Source: Bacteroidales bacterium
GTDB taxonomy: Bacteria; Bacteroidota; Bacteroidia; Bacteroidales; F082
Length of the DNA: 64,000 nt
Assembly: GCA_016290215.1 (NCBI GenBank)
Contig: JAEETH010000011.1
Span: forward strand, 1-64,000
Direction: 5' to 3'
Every line of letters starts with the position of its first letter. Position 1 is the stretch's first letter. This document shows, one piece after another, positions 10,004 through 18,080 of this stretch. The position numbers and the translations under genes were made by a program. Below the pieces are notes generated by a model that saw nothing but the letters and a program-made list of their open reading frames with translations, was not told the DNA's origin and did no database searches.

Positions 10004-10633
10004 TTATCGCATATCGATCACATCCACTTTGGGGTGCTTTTTCGTGTCGAAGGTGAAGAATTTATCGTCCAATTCTTGGTCGTATTTCATCTCTTCCACG
10101 TTGACGATGACCTTGCTCCCGTCTTCCATGTAGATGTCTGCACTCTTTAATTCGCTTTTCAGTGCGTTGATTTTCAGGGTCACGCGCTTGTATTGCCCTT
10201 TGGGATTAGCCAACTCGATGGTGGCGTTGCCTTGGGAATCAATGTTGGTCAAGGTGGCCACATAACTCTCATCCAACGAAGTGAGGATCTTCAAGGGTGT
10301 GTTGTCGGTGCCTTCATTGGCGTTGCTTACCATGACTTCCTTTTCATCAACAAGATACGACCAGATGGTCTTGCCGTCGGAGATGGTCTGTTGCTCCGCC
10401 ATTTCGACTTTGTAGGCTTCGCCTTGCAGCCAGGAATGACCTTGTTGGCTGTCGCCAAGGTTCTTGCCGTCGGGGCTGATTTGGTAGTTGAAGGTCATTT
10501 CAATGTTTTTATGGCTCTTGAGTTGACCAATCAAAACGCGAATGAGGGTTTCGGCATTGTTTTGTGCGCTAACTGCTTGTGTCGCAAACAAAAGGAACAA
10601 GCAGGCAATGATGTTTTTCGTTTTCATTTTCAA
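10004..10633 (-). CDS. lolA: LolA-like outer-membrane lipoprotein carrier
   Basis: 209 aa with a signal peptide (MKMKTKNIIACLFLLFATQAVSAQ). The body has the LolA/LolB half-barrel pattern: MTFNYQ, a GEAYKVEM strand, ISDGKTIWSYLVDEKEVMVS and a C-terminal DDKFFTFD. It ferries lipoproteins across the periplasm. The start overlaps the ftsK stop by 4 bp (ATGA), so the two are translationally coupled. Confidence 0.85.
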   Translation of the reverse strand: MKMKTKNIIACLFLLFATQAVSAQNNAETLIRVLIGQLKSHKNIEMTFNYQISPDGKNLGDSQQGHSWLQGEAYKVEMAEQQTISDGKTIWSYLVDEKEVMVSNANEGTDNTPLKILTSLDESYVATLTNIDSQGNATIELANPKGQYKRVTLKINALKSELKSADIYMEDGSKVIVNVEEMKYDQELDDKFFTFDTKKHPKVDVIDMR

Positions 10634-13320
10634 ATTCCGTTATCTTTGTTGTAGAGATCCTGCAAAATCTGTTCCAAAGCAGCCTCGGAGCCCACTTTCA
10701 CCTCGCGCGACTTGCTGCCCGAGAATGGCCCGACGATGCCGGCGGCCTCCAACTGGTCGATGATACGACCTGCGCGGTTGTATCCAAGTTTCAGTTTGCG
10801 TTGGATCATCGAAGTGGAGCCTTGTTGGGTTTGCACCACGATGCGGGCGGCTTCCTCAAAGAGGCTGTCGCGCTCACCGTCGTCTTCGATGTCGGCGCCT
10901 TCGCCCTCTTCTTCAGGCACTTCGGGCAGCAGGAAGGGTTCCGCATAACCACGTTGGCTGCCAATGAAGTCGGTAACTCGCTCCACTTCCGGGGTGTCGA
11001 TGAAAGCACATTGCAAACGCACGAGGTCGTTGCCCGTGGAAAGCAGCATGTCGCCGCGACCGATGAGCTGGTTGGCACCGCTTTGGTCGAGGATGGTCTT
11101 TGAGTCGACTTGCGAGATGACGCGGAAGGCGATACGAGCCGGGAAGTTGGCCTTGATGGAACCCGTGATGATGTTGACGGAAGGCCTTTGTGTAGCAATA
11201 ATCAAGTGGATGCCAACGGCGCGCGCCAATTGGGCGATACGGGCGATGGGGGCTTCCACTTCGCGTCCTGCGGTCATGATGAGGTCGGCAAACTCGTCGA
11301 CGACCAACACAATGTAAGGCAAATAACGGTGACCTTCGGTGGGCAACAATTTGCGCGCCTTGAATTTTTCGTTGTATTCAATGATGTTGCGACATTCGGC
11401 TGCCTTGAGGAGGTCGTAGCGCTGGTCCATCTCGATACACAGGGAGTTGAGCGTGCGCACCACTTTCCTCACATCGGTGATGATGGCATCCTCAGAATCA
11501 GGGAGTTTGGCTAAGTAGTGGCGTTCGATGCGGTTGTAAAGCGTCAGTTCCACCTTTTTCGGGTCGACCATGACGAACTTCAGTTCCGAAGGGTGCTTGC
11601 TGTAAAGCAACGAAGCCACTATCGCGTTCAGTCCCACTGACTTACCTTGACCTGTAGCACCAGCCATCAAAATGTGTGGCATCTTGGCGAGGTCGAAGAC
11701 GTAAGTCTCGTTGGAGATGGTTTTGCCGATGGCACAAGGCAGGGCGTATTTCGATTTCTGGAACTTCTCTGAGGCCAGCACGCTGCGCATGGAAACGGTT
11801 TCGGGCTTGCTGTTAGGCACTTCGATACCGATGGTGCCCTTGCCTGGAATGGGGGCGATGATACGGATGCCCAAAGCAGCCAAACTCAAGGCGATGTCGT
11901 CTTCCAAGTTCTTGATTTTCGAGATACGGATTCCCGCGGCGGGGACGATTTCGTATAGTGTGACCGTTGGACCAATGGTCGCCTTAATCTTGTCGATGGA
12001 GATGCCGTAGTTGCCCAAAGTCTCCACAATCTTGTTCTTATTGGCGTTCAGTTCCTCTTCATCGATTTCCGATTTCTGCCCACCGTAGTCGTTGAGCATG
12101 TCGAGGGTCGGGAACTTGTAGTCGCGTAGCTCATACCGTGGGTCAAAAGGCGTGTCGATGGTGTGGTGCTCCATGTTTTTAGGCTTTTCCACAGTCTCTT
12201 CCTTAGGTGTTTCTTCGATGACCAATTCCACGTTCCCTTTCTCGTCGTCGGTCTTTTGTGGAACGGCTTCTTGTGGCTTGGTGTCGTTGATGGGAGTGAC
12301 GGTAGGAGCTAAGGTGATTTCTGAATCTTCTTGTTTGTCGGCAGGCTTAAAGACATTTTCCTTTTGCTCTTTTTGCTCTTGTTGACCAAGATTGTCGTCA
12401 GGGTTAACGATTTCAAACGTCGGGGCTTTAGTATAAGAGGTCGTGGGAGGAAGATTTGATTTGTCGTCTTCGTCATTGTTGATGAAACTGGGGACAATAT
12501 CATCGACATTGTCCGTGATGTTTTCGTCTTCTACTCCATATTGTTCTTTGATTTGTTGTTCGGCAAGACGGGCCGCCTGATGACGACGTTCGTCTTCACG
12601 TTTTTCTCGCAATTCCTTGAAATAGTTGAGGGTAAGGTTGAATTGATAAACCGCAAAGACCAAGAACAGGAAAGCGAGTATGATGATAATACCGGTGTTG
12701 CCGACATAATTTGCCAATATTGTGTTGAGCCATAGACCCACAGCGCCGCCGAAGATGGCACATTTTGGGGCTGCGGTGGCAATGAAAGCGAAAAACAGCG
12801 GTAGCCATACCAAACAAAGAAGAGCCCATTTCCATACGCTCCACATCTTGATTTTGGCCACATCAGTGAGACGCAAACCGATGAGGGTCAGCAGGTAAAC
12901 AAAGAAGAAGGCACCGACGCCAAACGATTCTTTGATGAATGTTTGTGCCAAGAAGAAGCCGGCGCGTCCCGTTGGATTGTCGACATTGGCCTTTTGGCTG
13001 AAGATTTGGTAGCCCAATTCCTGATGGTGATGGCTGAAGAAACTGATTAAATAGGAAATCAAGGCAATGCCCAAGAAAACGGCCAAACAGATAAATAGGA
13101 TGCCGATAATCTTACGGATGCGACCATCATTCTCTTTTTTCTCTTTGGCTTTCTGAGGCTCTTTGCTTTTCGTGGATTTGTCACCCTTTTTGGTAGTATC
13201 CTTTTTAGGTTTTTCCTCTTTTTTCTTCTCTTCTATTAAAAGTTGCTCCTCCAGCTGCTCAGCTTCGGGCAATGCTTTTGTCCTGAAAGTGTTTTCTTTA
13301 CGGTTGTTTCCTGCGCTCAT
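10630..13320 (-). CDS. ftsK: FtsK/SpoIIIE DNA translocase
   Basis: 896 aa. There is a Lys-rich N-terminal tail (~1-65), four hydrophobic segments (~70-250), an acidic linker (~255-400), and an alpha/beta motor with Walker A ATGQGKSVGLNAI near residue 560. Further motifs are VDEFADLIM and ATQRPSVNIITG. The C-terminal gamma winged helix (IQRKLKLGYNRAGRIIDQLE) follows and reads KOPS-like sites. It pumps chromosome DNA at the division septum and activates dimer resolution. It is the first gene of an ftsK-lolA unit and follows the higBA pair on the same strand. Confidence 0.96.
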   Translation of the reverse strand: MSAGNNRKENTFRTKALPEAEQLEEQLLIEEKKKEEKPKKDTTKKGDKSTKSKEPQKAKEKKENDGRIRKIIGILFICLAVFLGIALISYLISFFSHHHQELGYQIFSQKANVDNPTGRAGFFLAQTFIKESFGVGAFFFVYLLTLIGLRLTDVAKIKMWSVWKWALLCLVWLPLFFAFIATAAPKCAIFGGAVGLWLNTILANYVGNTGIIIILAFLFLVFAVYQFNLTLNYFKELREKREDERRHQAARLAEQQIKEQYGVEDENITDNVDDIVPSFINNDEDDKSNLPPTTSYTKAPTFEIVNPDDNLGQQEQKEQKENVFKPADKQEDSEITLAPTVTPINDTKPQEAVPQKTDDEKGNVELVIEETPKEETVEKPKNMEHHTIDTPFDPRYELRDYKFPTLDMLNDYGGQKSEIDEEELNANKNKIVETLGNYGISIDKIKATIGPTVTLYEIVPAAGIRISKIKNLEDDIALSLAALGIRIIAPIPGKGTIGIEVPNSKPETVSMRSVLASEKFQKSKYALPCAIGKTISNETYVFDLAKMPHILMAGATGQGKSVGLNAIVASLLYSKHPSELKFVMVDPKKVELTLYNRIERHYLAKLPDSEDAIITDVRKVVRTLNSLCIEMDQRYDLLKAAECRNIIEYNEKFKARKLLPTEGHRYLPYIVLVVDEFADLIMTAGREVEAPIARIAQLARAVGIHLIIATQRPSVNIITGSIKANFPARIAFRVISQVDSKTILDQSGANQLIGRGDMLLSTGNDLVRLQCAFIDTPEVERVTDFIGSQRGYAEPFLLPEVPEEEGEGADIEDDGERDSLFEEAARIVVQTQQGSTSMIQRKLKLGYNRAGRIIDQLEAAGIVGPFSGSKSREVKVGSEAALEQILQDLYNKDNGI

Positions 13321-13398
13321 TTTCTGTCTTCGTTAATGGGGTACAAAAATACGCAAAATTGTTGGTTTTTAGTGCTGACTTTTCGAGAAAAACGATGT

Positions 13399-13764
13399 CT
13401 ATACACCCAAAACAATGTTGGCGTCAATATTCAGTTTTTGGCTGATGCTTCGTGCAAGCGAAAGGGAAGGTTCTGTCTTGCCGTGCATGATTTCGCTCAT
13501 CCTAGGTTCGCTAATGCCGAGCATGTTGGCAATAGCCTTTTGTGAAAGACCCATCTCGTACATACGAAGTTTGATAATGTCGATGAGCGAGGGCTTACCA
13601 ATAGGATAATGGATATCTTCGTATTCTTCAATTAAATCGATAAGCATATCTAACTCCAATGCATATTGGTTGTTGACAGGTGTATCGTCGGTTACCAAAT
13701 CTTCAAGGTATTCCACCCTTTTAAGTGCAGCTCTGTAAGCTTCTTCTGTTTTAATTTGTGCCAT
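13399..13764 (-). CDS. higA: HigA-type antitoxin, XRE helix-turn-helix
   Basis: 121 aa. The C-terminal half is an XRE HTH (MYEMGLSQKAIANMLGISEP, then RMSEIMHGKTEPSLSLARSI, ~68-112). The N-terminal ~60 residues are acidic and helical, as in HigA antitoxins of Bacteroidota. It starts 3 bp after the toxin gene, in the toxin-first order characteristic of higBA. It should neutralise HigB and repress the operon, probably at the perfect palindrome at 14117-14151. Confidence 0.9.
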   Translation of the reverse strand: MAQIKTEEAYRAALKRVEYLEDLVTDDTPVNNQYALELDMLIDLIEEYEDIHYPIGKPSLIDIIKLRMYEMGLSQKAIANMLGISEPRMSEIMHGKTEPSLSLARSISQKLNIDANIVLGV

Positions 13765-13767
13765 GTT

Positions 13768-14064
13768 TTATAATTTTTCAATGTTTTTGATTCTGTCGTA
13801 TTCGGCGTGTGTGCCGACAAATCTGATGAGGACGTGGCTCACCGTGAATTTTATTAGGACGACCAGTCGATAGTCGTTTCCTTTGATGTTGAACACATAT
13901 CGGTTATTACCTACGCTTGAAACCGTGTTGAAAGTCTTTTTGATGTCTGAAAAGTTCTTCCATTCCGCTTCTTTCGTCTTTTCGAACCAGTCTTCTAATG
14001 CGGACTTCGACTGCGGGTTCTTTGTGTAATAGGCAACCAAAGTACTCTTTGCAATGATTCTCAT
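13768..14064 (-). CDS. higB: HigB-type toxin (ribosome-dependent mRNA interferase)
   Basis: 98 aa, RelE-superfamily HigB. Recognisable parts are MRIIAKSTL, ALEDWFEKTKEAEWKNFSDI, GNNRYVFNIKGNDYRLVV and the C-terminal LIRFVGTHAEYDRI, which holds the conserved His-Tyr pair. Family members cut translated mRNA in the ribosomal A site. It is first in the two-gene operon with higA. Confidence 0.92.
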   Translation of the reverse strand: MRIIAKSTLVAYYTKNPQSKSALEDWFEKTKEAEWKNFSDIKKTFNTVSSVGNNRYVFNIKGNDYRLVVLIKFTVSHVLIRFVGTHAEYDRIKNIEKL

Positions 14065-14116
14065 ATAAGGACACTTTCGATTATCGCTGCAAAAATAATA
14101 ATAATCTTACAAATAG

Positions 14117-14151
14117 CAAAACAATCTTACGAAATTTGTAAGATTGTTTTG
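14117..14151. promoter_or_regulatory. Perfect 14-bp inverted repeat, probable HigA operator
   Basis: CAAAACAATCTTAC (14117-14130) is perfectly inverted against GTAAGATTGTTTTG (14138-14151), with the 7-base centre GAAATTT. A third half-site, AATCTTAC, lies at 14103-14110, closer to higB. The site is 53 bp upstream of the higB start, where an autoregulator would bind. It also lies 31 bp after the lepB stop and could act in the lepB transcript as a hairpin, but there is no T-run after the stem. Confidence 0.7.
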
Positions 14152-14182
14152 TCTAAGTATTAAATATGATGGAAACCAAGAT

Positions 14183-15697
14183 TTATTTCGGAATCCTAAA
14201 CATCCGCTTCCACCTGATGCCGCCGTTTTCCTTGTCCAATGAGAGCCAAACGAGTACGGGCTTGCCAACGATGTGATTTTCAGGCACGAAGCCCCAGTAG
14301 CGTGAGTCGGCGGAGTTGTGGCGGTTGTCGCCCATCATCCAGTAGTAGTCCATCTCGAAGGTGTAGCTGTCGGCCATTTGCTCGTCGATGAAGATTTTGT
14401 CTCCTATCACCTTGATGTCGTGCAACTCGTAGGCGTGGATGACGCGCTCATAAAGCGGTAAGGTTTTGACGTCTAACTTCACTGTTACGCCTTTCTTGGG
14501 GATGTAGATTGGTCCGAAGTTGTCGACATTCCAAGGATAGAGGTCGGGACGGTTGGGGAAGAGGCTGGTGCTGGTGCCTTCGCCTGGAGCTTGTATGTTG
14601 CGCATCACCGAGGTGATGTAAGGCAGCTTAATCAACTCGTCGGCCACCTTTGCGCTGATGTTGAGAATGAAGGTGTTGGGGTCAGCGGTGCGATAGCCCT
14701 CGGTGATGTTGTACTTGTCCAAGGTCTGTTTGTTGATGCCGCCGTTGGTGGTCACCACCGTGTAGTTGTGCTGCATATTCTCGGGCTCAAAGGCTTTCTC
14801 GTTGTTGATATACACCACGCCGTTTACGATTTTCAAGCTGTCGCCAGGCATACCGATGAGGCGCTTCACGTAGTTTTCGCGTTTGTCGACAGGGTGTGCG
14901 ATGACATTGCCGAAGTTTTGGTGGTCGTTCCAGACGGTTTGACGACCATATTCGCGCACAAGGTCATAATAGCTGATGCTGCTTTGGAAGATGTCGCAGA
15001 CCGTGTCGCCAGCGGGATAGTTGAACACGATGGGGTCGTAGCGCTTCATCGTCGACACGCCAGGATAGCGGTGGTACGGTAGCTTGATCCATTCCACATA
15101 CGATTTCTTCGTCTTGCTGCCAGGCAAGGTGTTGTGTACGAACGGGAACGATAGAGGCGTGTTGGGGCGCTTGGGGCCGTAGTGTATCTTGCTGACAATC
15201 AAATAATCGCCAACGCAAAGCGATTTCTCCATACTTGATGTGGGGATGGTGAAAGCCTCGAAGACGTAAGTCCTGATAATCAAGGCGGCGACCACGGCAA
15301 AGATGATGGCATCGAACCACTCGCGTGCGGTCGATTTCTTGGGTCTTGTGGTCGTGGCAGGGTCTTGATATTTGTCGTTCTTGGCGATGACTGGGAAGAA
15401 AATGAAGGGCAAAATGGCCGCCATACCTTCCTCCCAAATCTTGAATCTTCCGAAGCACTTGCCCAACTCGACGAGCATGAGAAGCAGCATAAAGACGTTG
15501 ATGTAGGGGAAGACGATGAAGAACCACCACCAGAACTTCTTGTGTTTGCCGATGATTTTCAGCATGACAAAGATGTTGTAATAGGGGATGAGGCTGTACC
15601 AGCCTTTTTGTCCAGCGGCCTCAAATTGCTTCCAGCAGAACGCAATCGGGATGGTGAAGAGGGCCGGGACGATAAGAATGAACAATAATAATGACAT
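14183..15697 (-). CDS. lepB: Signal peptidase I
   Basis: 504 aa from the chosen start. The N-terminal ~125 residues hold three or four hydrophobic segments, an extension typical of Bacteroidota LepB. A membrane anchor (~137-155) follows, then the catalytic region with Ser in IPTSSMEKSL and the general-base Lys in YVKRLIGMPGDSL. The C-terminal box is MMGDNRHNSADSRYWGFV. It removes signal peptides on the periplasmic face. The ATG at 15697 (MSLLLFILIVPALF) is chosen: a longer frame reaching 15784 would overlap the next gene and add no signal. It lies downstream of dapB, with an ATPase gene inserted between. Confidence 0.93.
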   Translation of the reverse strand: MSLLLFILIVPALFTIPIAFCWKQFEAAGQKGWYSLIPYYNIFVMLKIIGKHKKFWWWFFIVFPYINVFMLLLMLVELGKCFGRFKIWEEGMAAILPFIFFPVIAKNDKYQDPATTTRPKKSTAREWFDAIIFAVVAALIIRTYVFEAFTIPTSSMEKSLCVGDYLIVSKIHYGPKRPNTPLSFPFVHNTLPGSKTKKSYVEWIKLPYHRYPGVSTMKRYDPIVFNYPAGDTVCDIFQSSISYYDLVREYGRQTVWNDHQNFGNVIAHPVDKRENYVKRLIGMPGDSLKIVNGVVYINNEKAFEPENMQHNYTVVTTNGGINKQTLDKYNITEGYRTADPNTFILNISAKVADELIKLPYITSVMRNIQAPGEGTSTSLFPNRPDLYPWNVDNFGPIYIPKKGVTVKLDVKTLPLYERVIHAYELHDIKVIGDKIFIDEQMADSYTFEMDYYWMMGDNRHNSADSRYWGFVPENHIVGKPVLVWLSLDKENGGIRWKRMFRIPK

Positions 15698-15765
15698 GTT
15701 TATTTGTGATTTCTTAATTAACGAATGAATAAATGAAATAGTATTTTCGGCTGCAAAAGTAGGAA

Positions 15766-17049
15766 TTATTTCTGTAGCAGCCAATCGCAGGCTTCTATGC
15801 AGTGTACGGTTTTTTCTTCTGTCACAATATCTTTTGTTTCGCCGTACATCATTACCAAGGTCAGATTGTTACATTTGGTTAGTGCGGCACCTTTCAGCAA
15901 TCCTCCTATCTCGCGGTTATACAGCCGTTTGCTGGGATTGCGGAAATCGTAGGTCACTTGTACGAGTTCGGTGACGCGGTTGCGGTCGGTGAGGGCAAAG
16001 TCAACTTCGAAGGACTTTGGTTGCTTGATGTAGTATAACTGTTCCGATTCATACTGCATTCTGCGCATCAGTTCGATAGCAACGATGTTCTCCAAGCGCC
16101 AGCCAAGGTTCTCTGTTAGCAGGGCATCTTCGTGGTCGTCCACAAAAGCCGTGTCGATGGCGTAGCATTTCCGACTGGTCTGCCGGTCGATGCTTTTGTA
16201 TGAGAACCGTGGTAAAATGCGTAGCAGATAGGCTTCTTCAAGGTATGAAACGTAGTTTTTTACCGTGTGGATTGATTTGATTTGGTAGTCTTTTTTCAAC
16301 GAGGCAAACGAAAGCTCTTGGCAAAACTTGTCGAGTGTGGCATTGGCTATTTGTCGCAGAGTGGTTTTGTATCGGATTTTGTAGCGTTTGCAGATATCCT
16401 TTGTCAGAATGGCTTCAAGCAACGACATGATGTAACGACGTTGGTTTTTCATGTTCAGCGTTTCTGGGAAACCTCCTTGTTTCATGTATTGTTCCAAAGC
16501 ATGAAGCCTCAATCCAGATGCCTTTGTGGTAAGGCTTGTAGTGTCGATACCTTTTGCGGTGCAATATTCCTGGAACGAAAAAGGAAACAACTCGATTTGG
16601 TTGTATCTTCCGGTGAGATGGGTCGCCAAGTCGCTGCTCAATAGGTTGGCATTGCTCCCTGTGATGACCAAATGTAGTTTTTGTCGTAGTAAACGGTTGA
16701 CAAACAAATGCCATTTCGGAGCGTTTTGTATTTCGTCCATAAATAGACAATCAAAATTACCGTATAGGTTGTACAAGGCTTTTAGAATGTCGTTTAAATG
16801 TTCGGCGTTTAGGTTGGCGAGATTTTCGTCGTCGAAGTTGACATAAGCGAAATTGCGTTTGCTTTCCATCAGCACTTTTTGACACAAAGTTGATTTTCCG
16901 CAACGTCTCACCCCGATGACAACTTGGACAAGATTGCTGTCCAAATCGAGTGCTTTTTCTTCTTTGCGTGTGACAAACTGGGAAAAATCCGTTTCCCGAA
17001 GCTCGTTCATTTGGTCGCGCAGTATGACTTCAAAATCCTTTATATCCAT
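15766..17049 (-). CDS. AAA ATPase with DUF4143 C-terminal domain (ATPase A)
   Basis: 427 aa. Residues ~40-160 are an AAA_14-type domain with Walker A GVRRCGKSTL and Walker B CLFMDEIQN. The ~200-400 region is DUF4143-like (GFPETLNMKNQRRYI, RILPRFSYKSIDRQ, FEVDFALTDRN), which superficially resembles a PD-(D/E)XK fold. The family is abundant in Bacteroidota and archaea and its function is unknown. The gene separates dapB from lepB, which lie next to each other in related genomes, and carries four 33-bp direct repeats immediately upstream. A TAnnTTTG box (TATTTTTG, complement of 17069-17076) with TTTG 18 bp upstream looks like its promoter. Confidence 0.88.
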   Translation of the reverse strand: MDIKDFEVILRDQMNELRETDFSQFVTRKEEKALDLDSNLVQVVIGVRRCGKSTLCQKVLMESKRNFAYVNFDDENLANLNAEHLNDILKALYNLYGNFDCLFMDEIQNAPKWHLFVNRLLRQKLHLVITGSNANLLSSDLATHLTGRYNQIELFPFSFQEYCTAKGIDTTSLTTKASGLRLHALEQYMKQGGFPETLNMKNQRRYIMSLLEAILTKDICKRYKIRYKTTLRQIANATLDKFCQELSFASLKKDYQIKSIHTVKNYVSYLEEAYLLRILPRFSYKSIDRQTSRKCYAIDTAFVDDHEDALLTENLGWRLENIVAIELMRRMQYESEQLYYIKQPKSFEVDFALTDRNRVTELVQVTYDFRNPSKRLYNREIGGLLKGAALTKCNNLTLVMMYGETKDIVTEEKTVHCIEACDWLLQK

Positions 17050-17068
17050 CCTAAAATTAAATTTGATG

Positions 17069-17098
17069 CAAAAATAGTAATAATCTTTTAATTACAAA
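17069..17098 (-). promoter_or_regulatory. Promoter of ATPase A
   Basis: On the minus strand, TTTG (17095-17098) and TATTTTTG (17069-17076) are separated by 18 bp, matching the Bacteroidota -33/-7 pattern. The 33-bp repeat array begins 5 bp upstream of the -33 element. Confidence 0.65.
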
Positions 17099-17102
17099 CA
17101 TC

Positions 17103-17227
17103 AAACTGCACTTTTTGGAAAGTTTTCTATACCATAAACTGCACTTTTTGGAAGGTTTTTAGTGTTCTAAATTGCACTTTTTGGAAAGTTTTCTATACTC
17201 TAAACTGCACTTTTTGGAAGGTTTTAT
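17103..17227. repeat. Four direct repeats, 33-bp period, upstream of ATPase A
   Basis: Units begin at 17103, 17136, 17169 and 17202. The shared core is AAACTGCACTTTTTGGAAAG, followed by a more variable TTTTCTATACTCT tail; the last unit is 26 bp. Units 1/3 and 2/4 share sub-variants (GGAAAG versus GGAAGG). There are no unique spacers, so this is not a CRISPR array. The last unit overlaps the dapB stop codon. Position and period match the arrays at the other ATPase loci (53795, 63038, 63342). Confidence 0.95.
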
Positions 17228-17928
17228 AACAAATCCTCCATCCCAAACACTCCCGTCTTCCCAATGAGGAACTCTGCCGCAGCAATAGCACCTAAGGCAA
17301 AGCCTTGTCGGTTAAAGGCCTCATGGGTGAGCGTGATTTTGTCGGCGGGCGACTCGGCCATCACGCTGTGGATACCGTTCACCTCACCTTCGCGCGTTAC
17401 CTTAATATATAATGTGTGGTCGGTGGGATTGTCGATGCTCCAATGGTCATAGTCATGGTTGACGGAGAGGATGTCGTTGGCTAATTTCACGGCGGTGCCG
17501 CTGGGTTTGTCTAACTTGTGGATGTGGTGTGTTTCAGCCATCGAAAGTTGGTAGCCATATTTCTCTGCAAACTTCGCCAACTGTTTGTTGAGCATGAACA
17601 TGATGTTCATTCCGATGCTGAAGTTGGGCGCGGTGAAGAGGCTTTGCTTTTCTTCCAAACAACGTTTTTTGATCTCCTCGAAATGCTCTTGCCATGCCGT
17701 GGTTCCCACCACGACGGGCAAATGCAAATCAAAACAGCGGCTGATGTTGCCCACTACCTGGTCGGGTTGGCTGAAGTCGATGGCGACATCGGCCTGCTTC
17801 AGCTTTTCAAGGCGTTCTTCCCATTCTTGGGGATTGTCGATGGTGACGACGATAGTATGTTGGCGGGCGAGGGCGGCTTTTTCCACCTCGTGGCCCATCT
17901 TTCCGTATCCTATAATAGCGATTTTCAT
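17224..17928 (-). CDS. dapB: 4-hydroxy-tetrahydrodipicolinate reductase
   Basis: 234 aa. It has the N-terminal nucleotide-binding motif IAIIGYGKMGHEVE, the VVGTTAW segment, catalytic ETHHIHKLDKPSGTA with the His pair and Lys, and a C-terminal GFALGAIAAAEFLIGKTGVF. It reduces the dipicolinate precursor in lysine/meso-diaminopimelate synthesis. It is slightly short for the family but complete. It lies in the parA-parB-DUF5683-dapB-lepB run. Confidence 0.95.
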   Translation of the reverse strand: MKIAIIGYGKMGHEVEKAALARQHTIVVTIDNPQEWEERLEKLKQADVAIDFSQPDQVVGNISRCFDLHLPVVVGTTAWQEHFEEIKKRCLEEKQSLFTAPNFSIGMNIMFMLNKQLAKFAEKYGYQLSMAETHHIHKLDKPSGTAVKLANDILSVNHDYDHWSIDNPTDHTLYIKVTREGEVNGIHSVMAESPADKITLTHEAFNRQGFALGAIAAAEFLIGKTGVFGMEDLL

Positions 17929-17942
17929 AATGCTGTATTGGT

Positions 17943-18078
17943 CACAAAACTTACAAAACCCTCAAAACTGCTTTTCTGGTATGGAAAGCGGCCAACTGGC
18001 CCGCTTTCCGGCGGCAACCCGGTTGGGTGCCGCCCCGACTTATCCTTTTGATGTTTTGCATGTTTTGTGGGTTTTGTG
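17943..18078. repeat. Nested composite palindrome between DUF5683 gene and dapB
   Basis: The outer arms are short repeats: CACAAAAC, TTACAAAAC, CCTCAAAAC on the left, against GTTTTGCAT, GTTTTGTGG, GTTTTGTG on the right. Inside are two further hairpins, GGAAAGCGG/CCGCTTTCC and GGCGGCAACCC/GGGTGCCGCC. The segment fills the whole 152-bp spacer and has no ORF. Confidence 0.85.
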
Positions 18079-18080
18079 AT

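Noticed and set aside
17103..17227. Possible CRISPR array
   Set aside because: The 33-bp units are contiguous tandem copies with no unique spacers, only four units, and no cas genes nearby.
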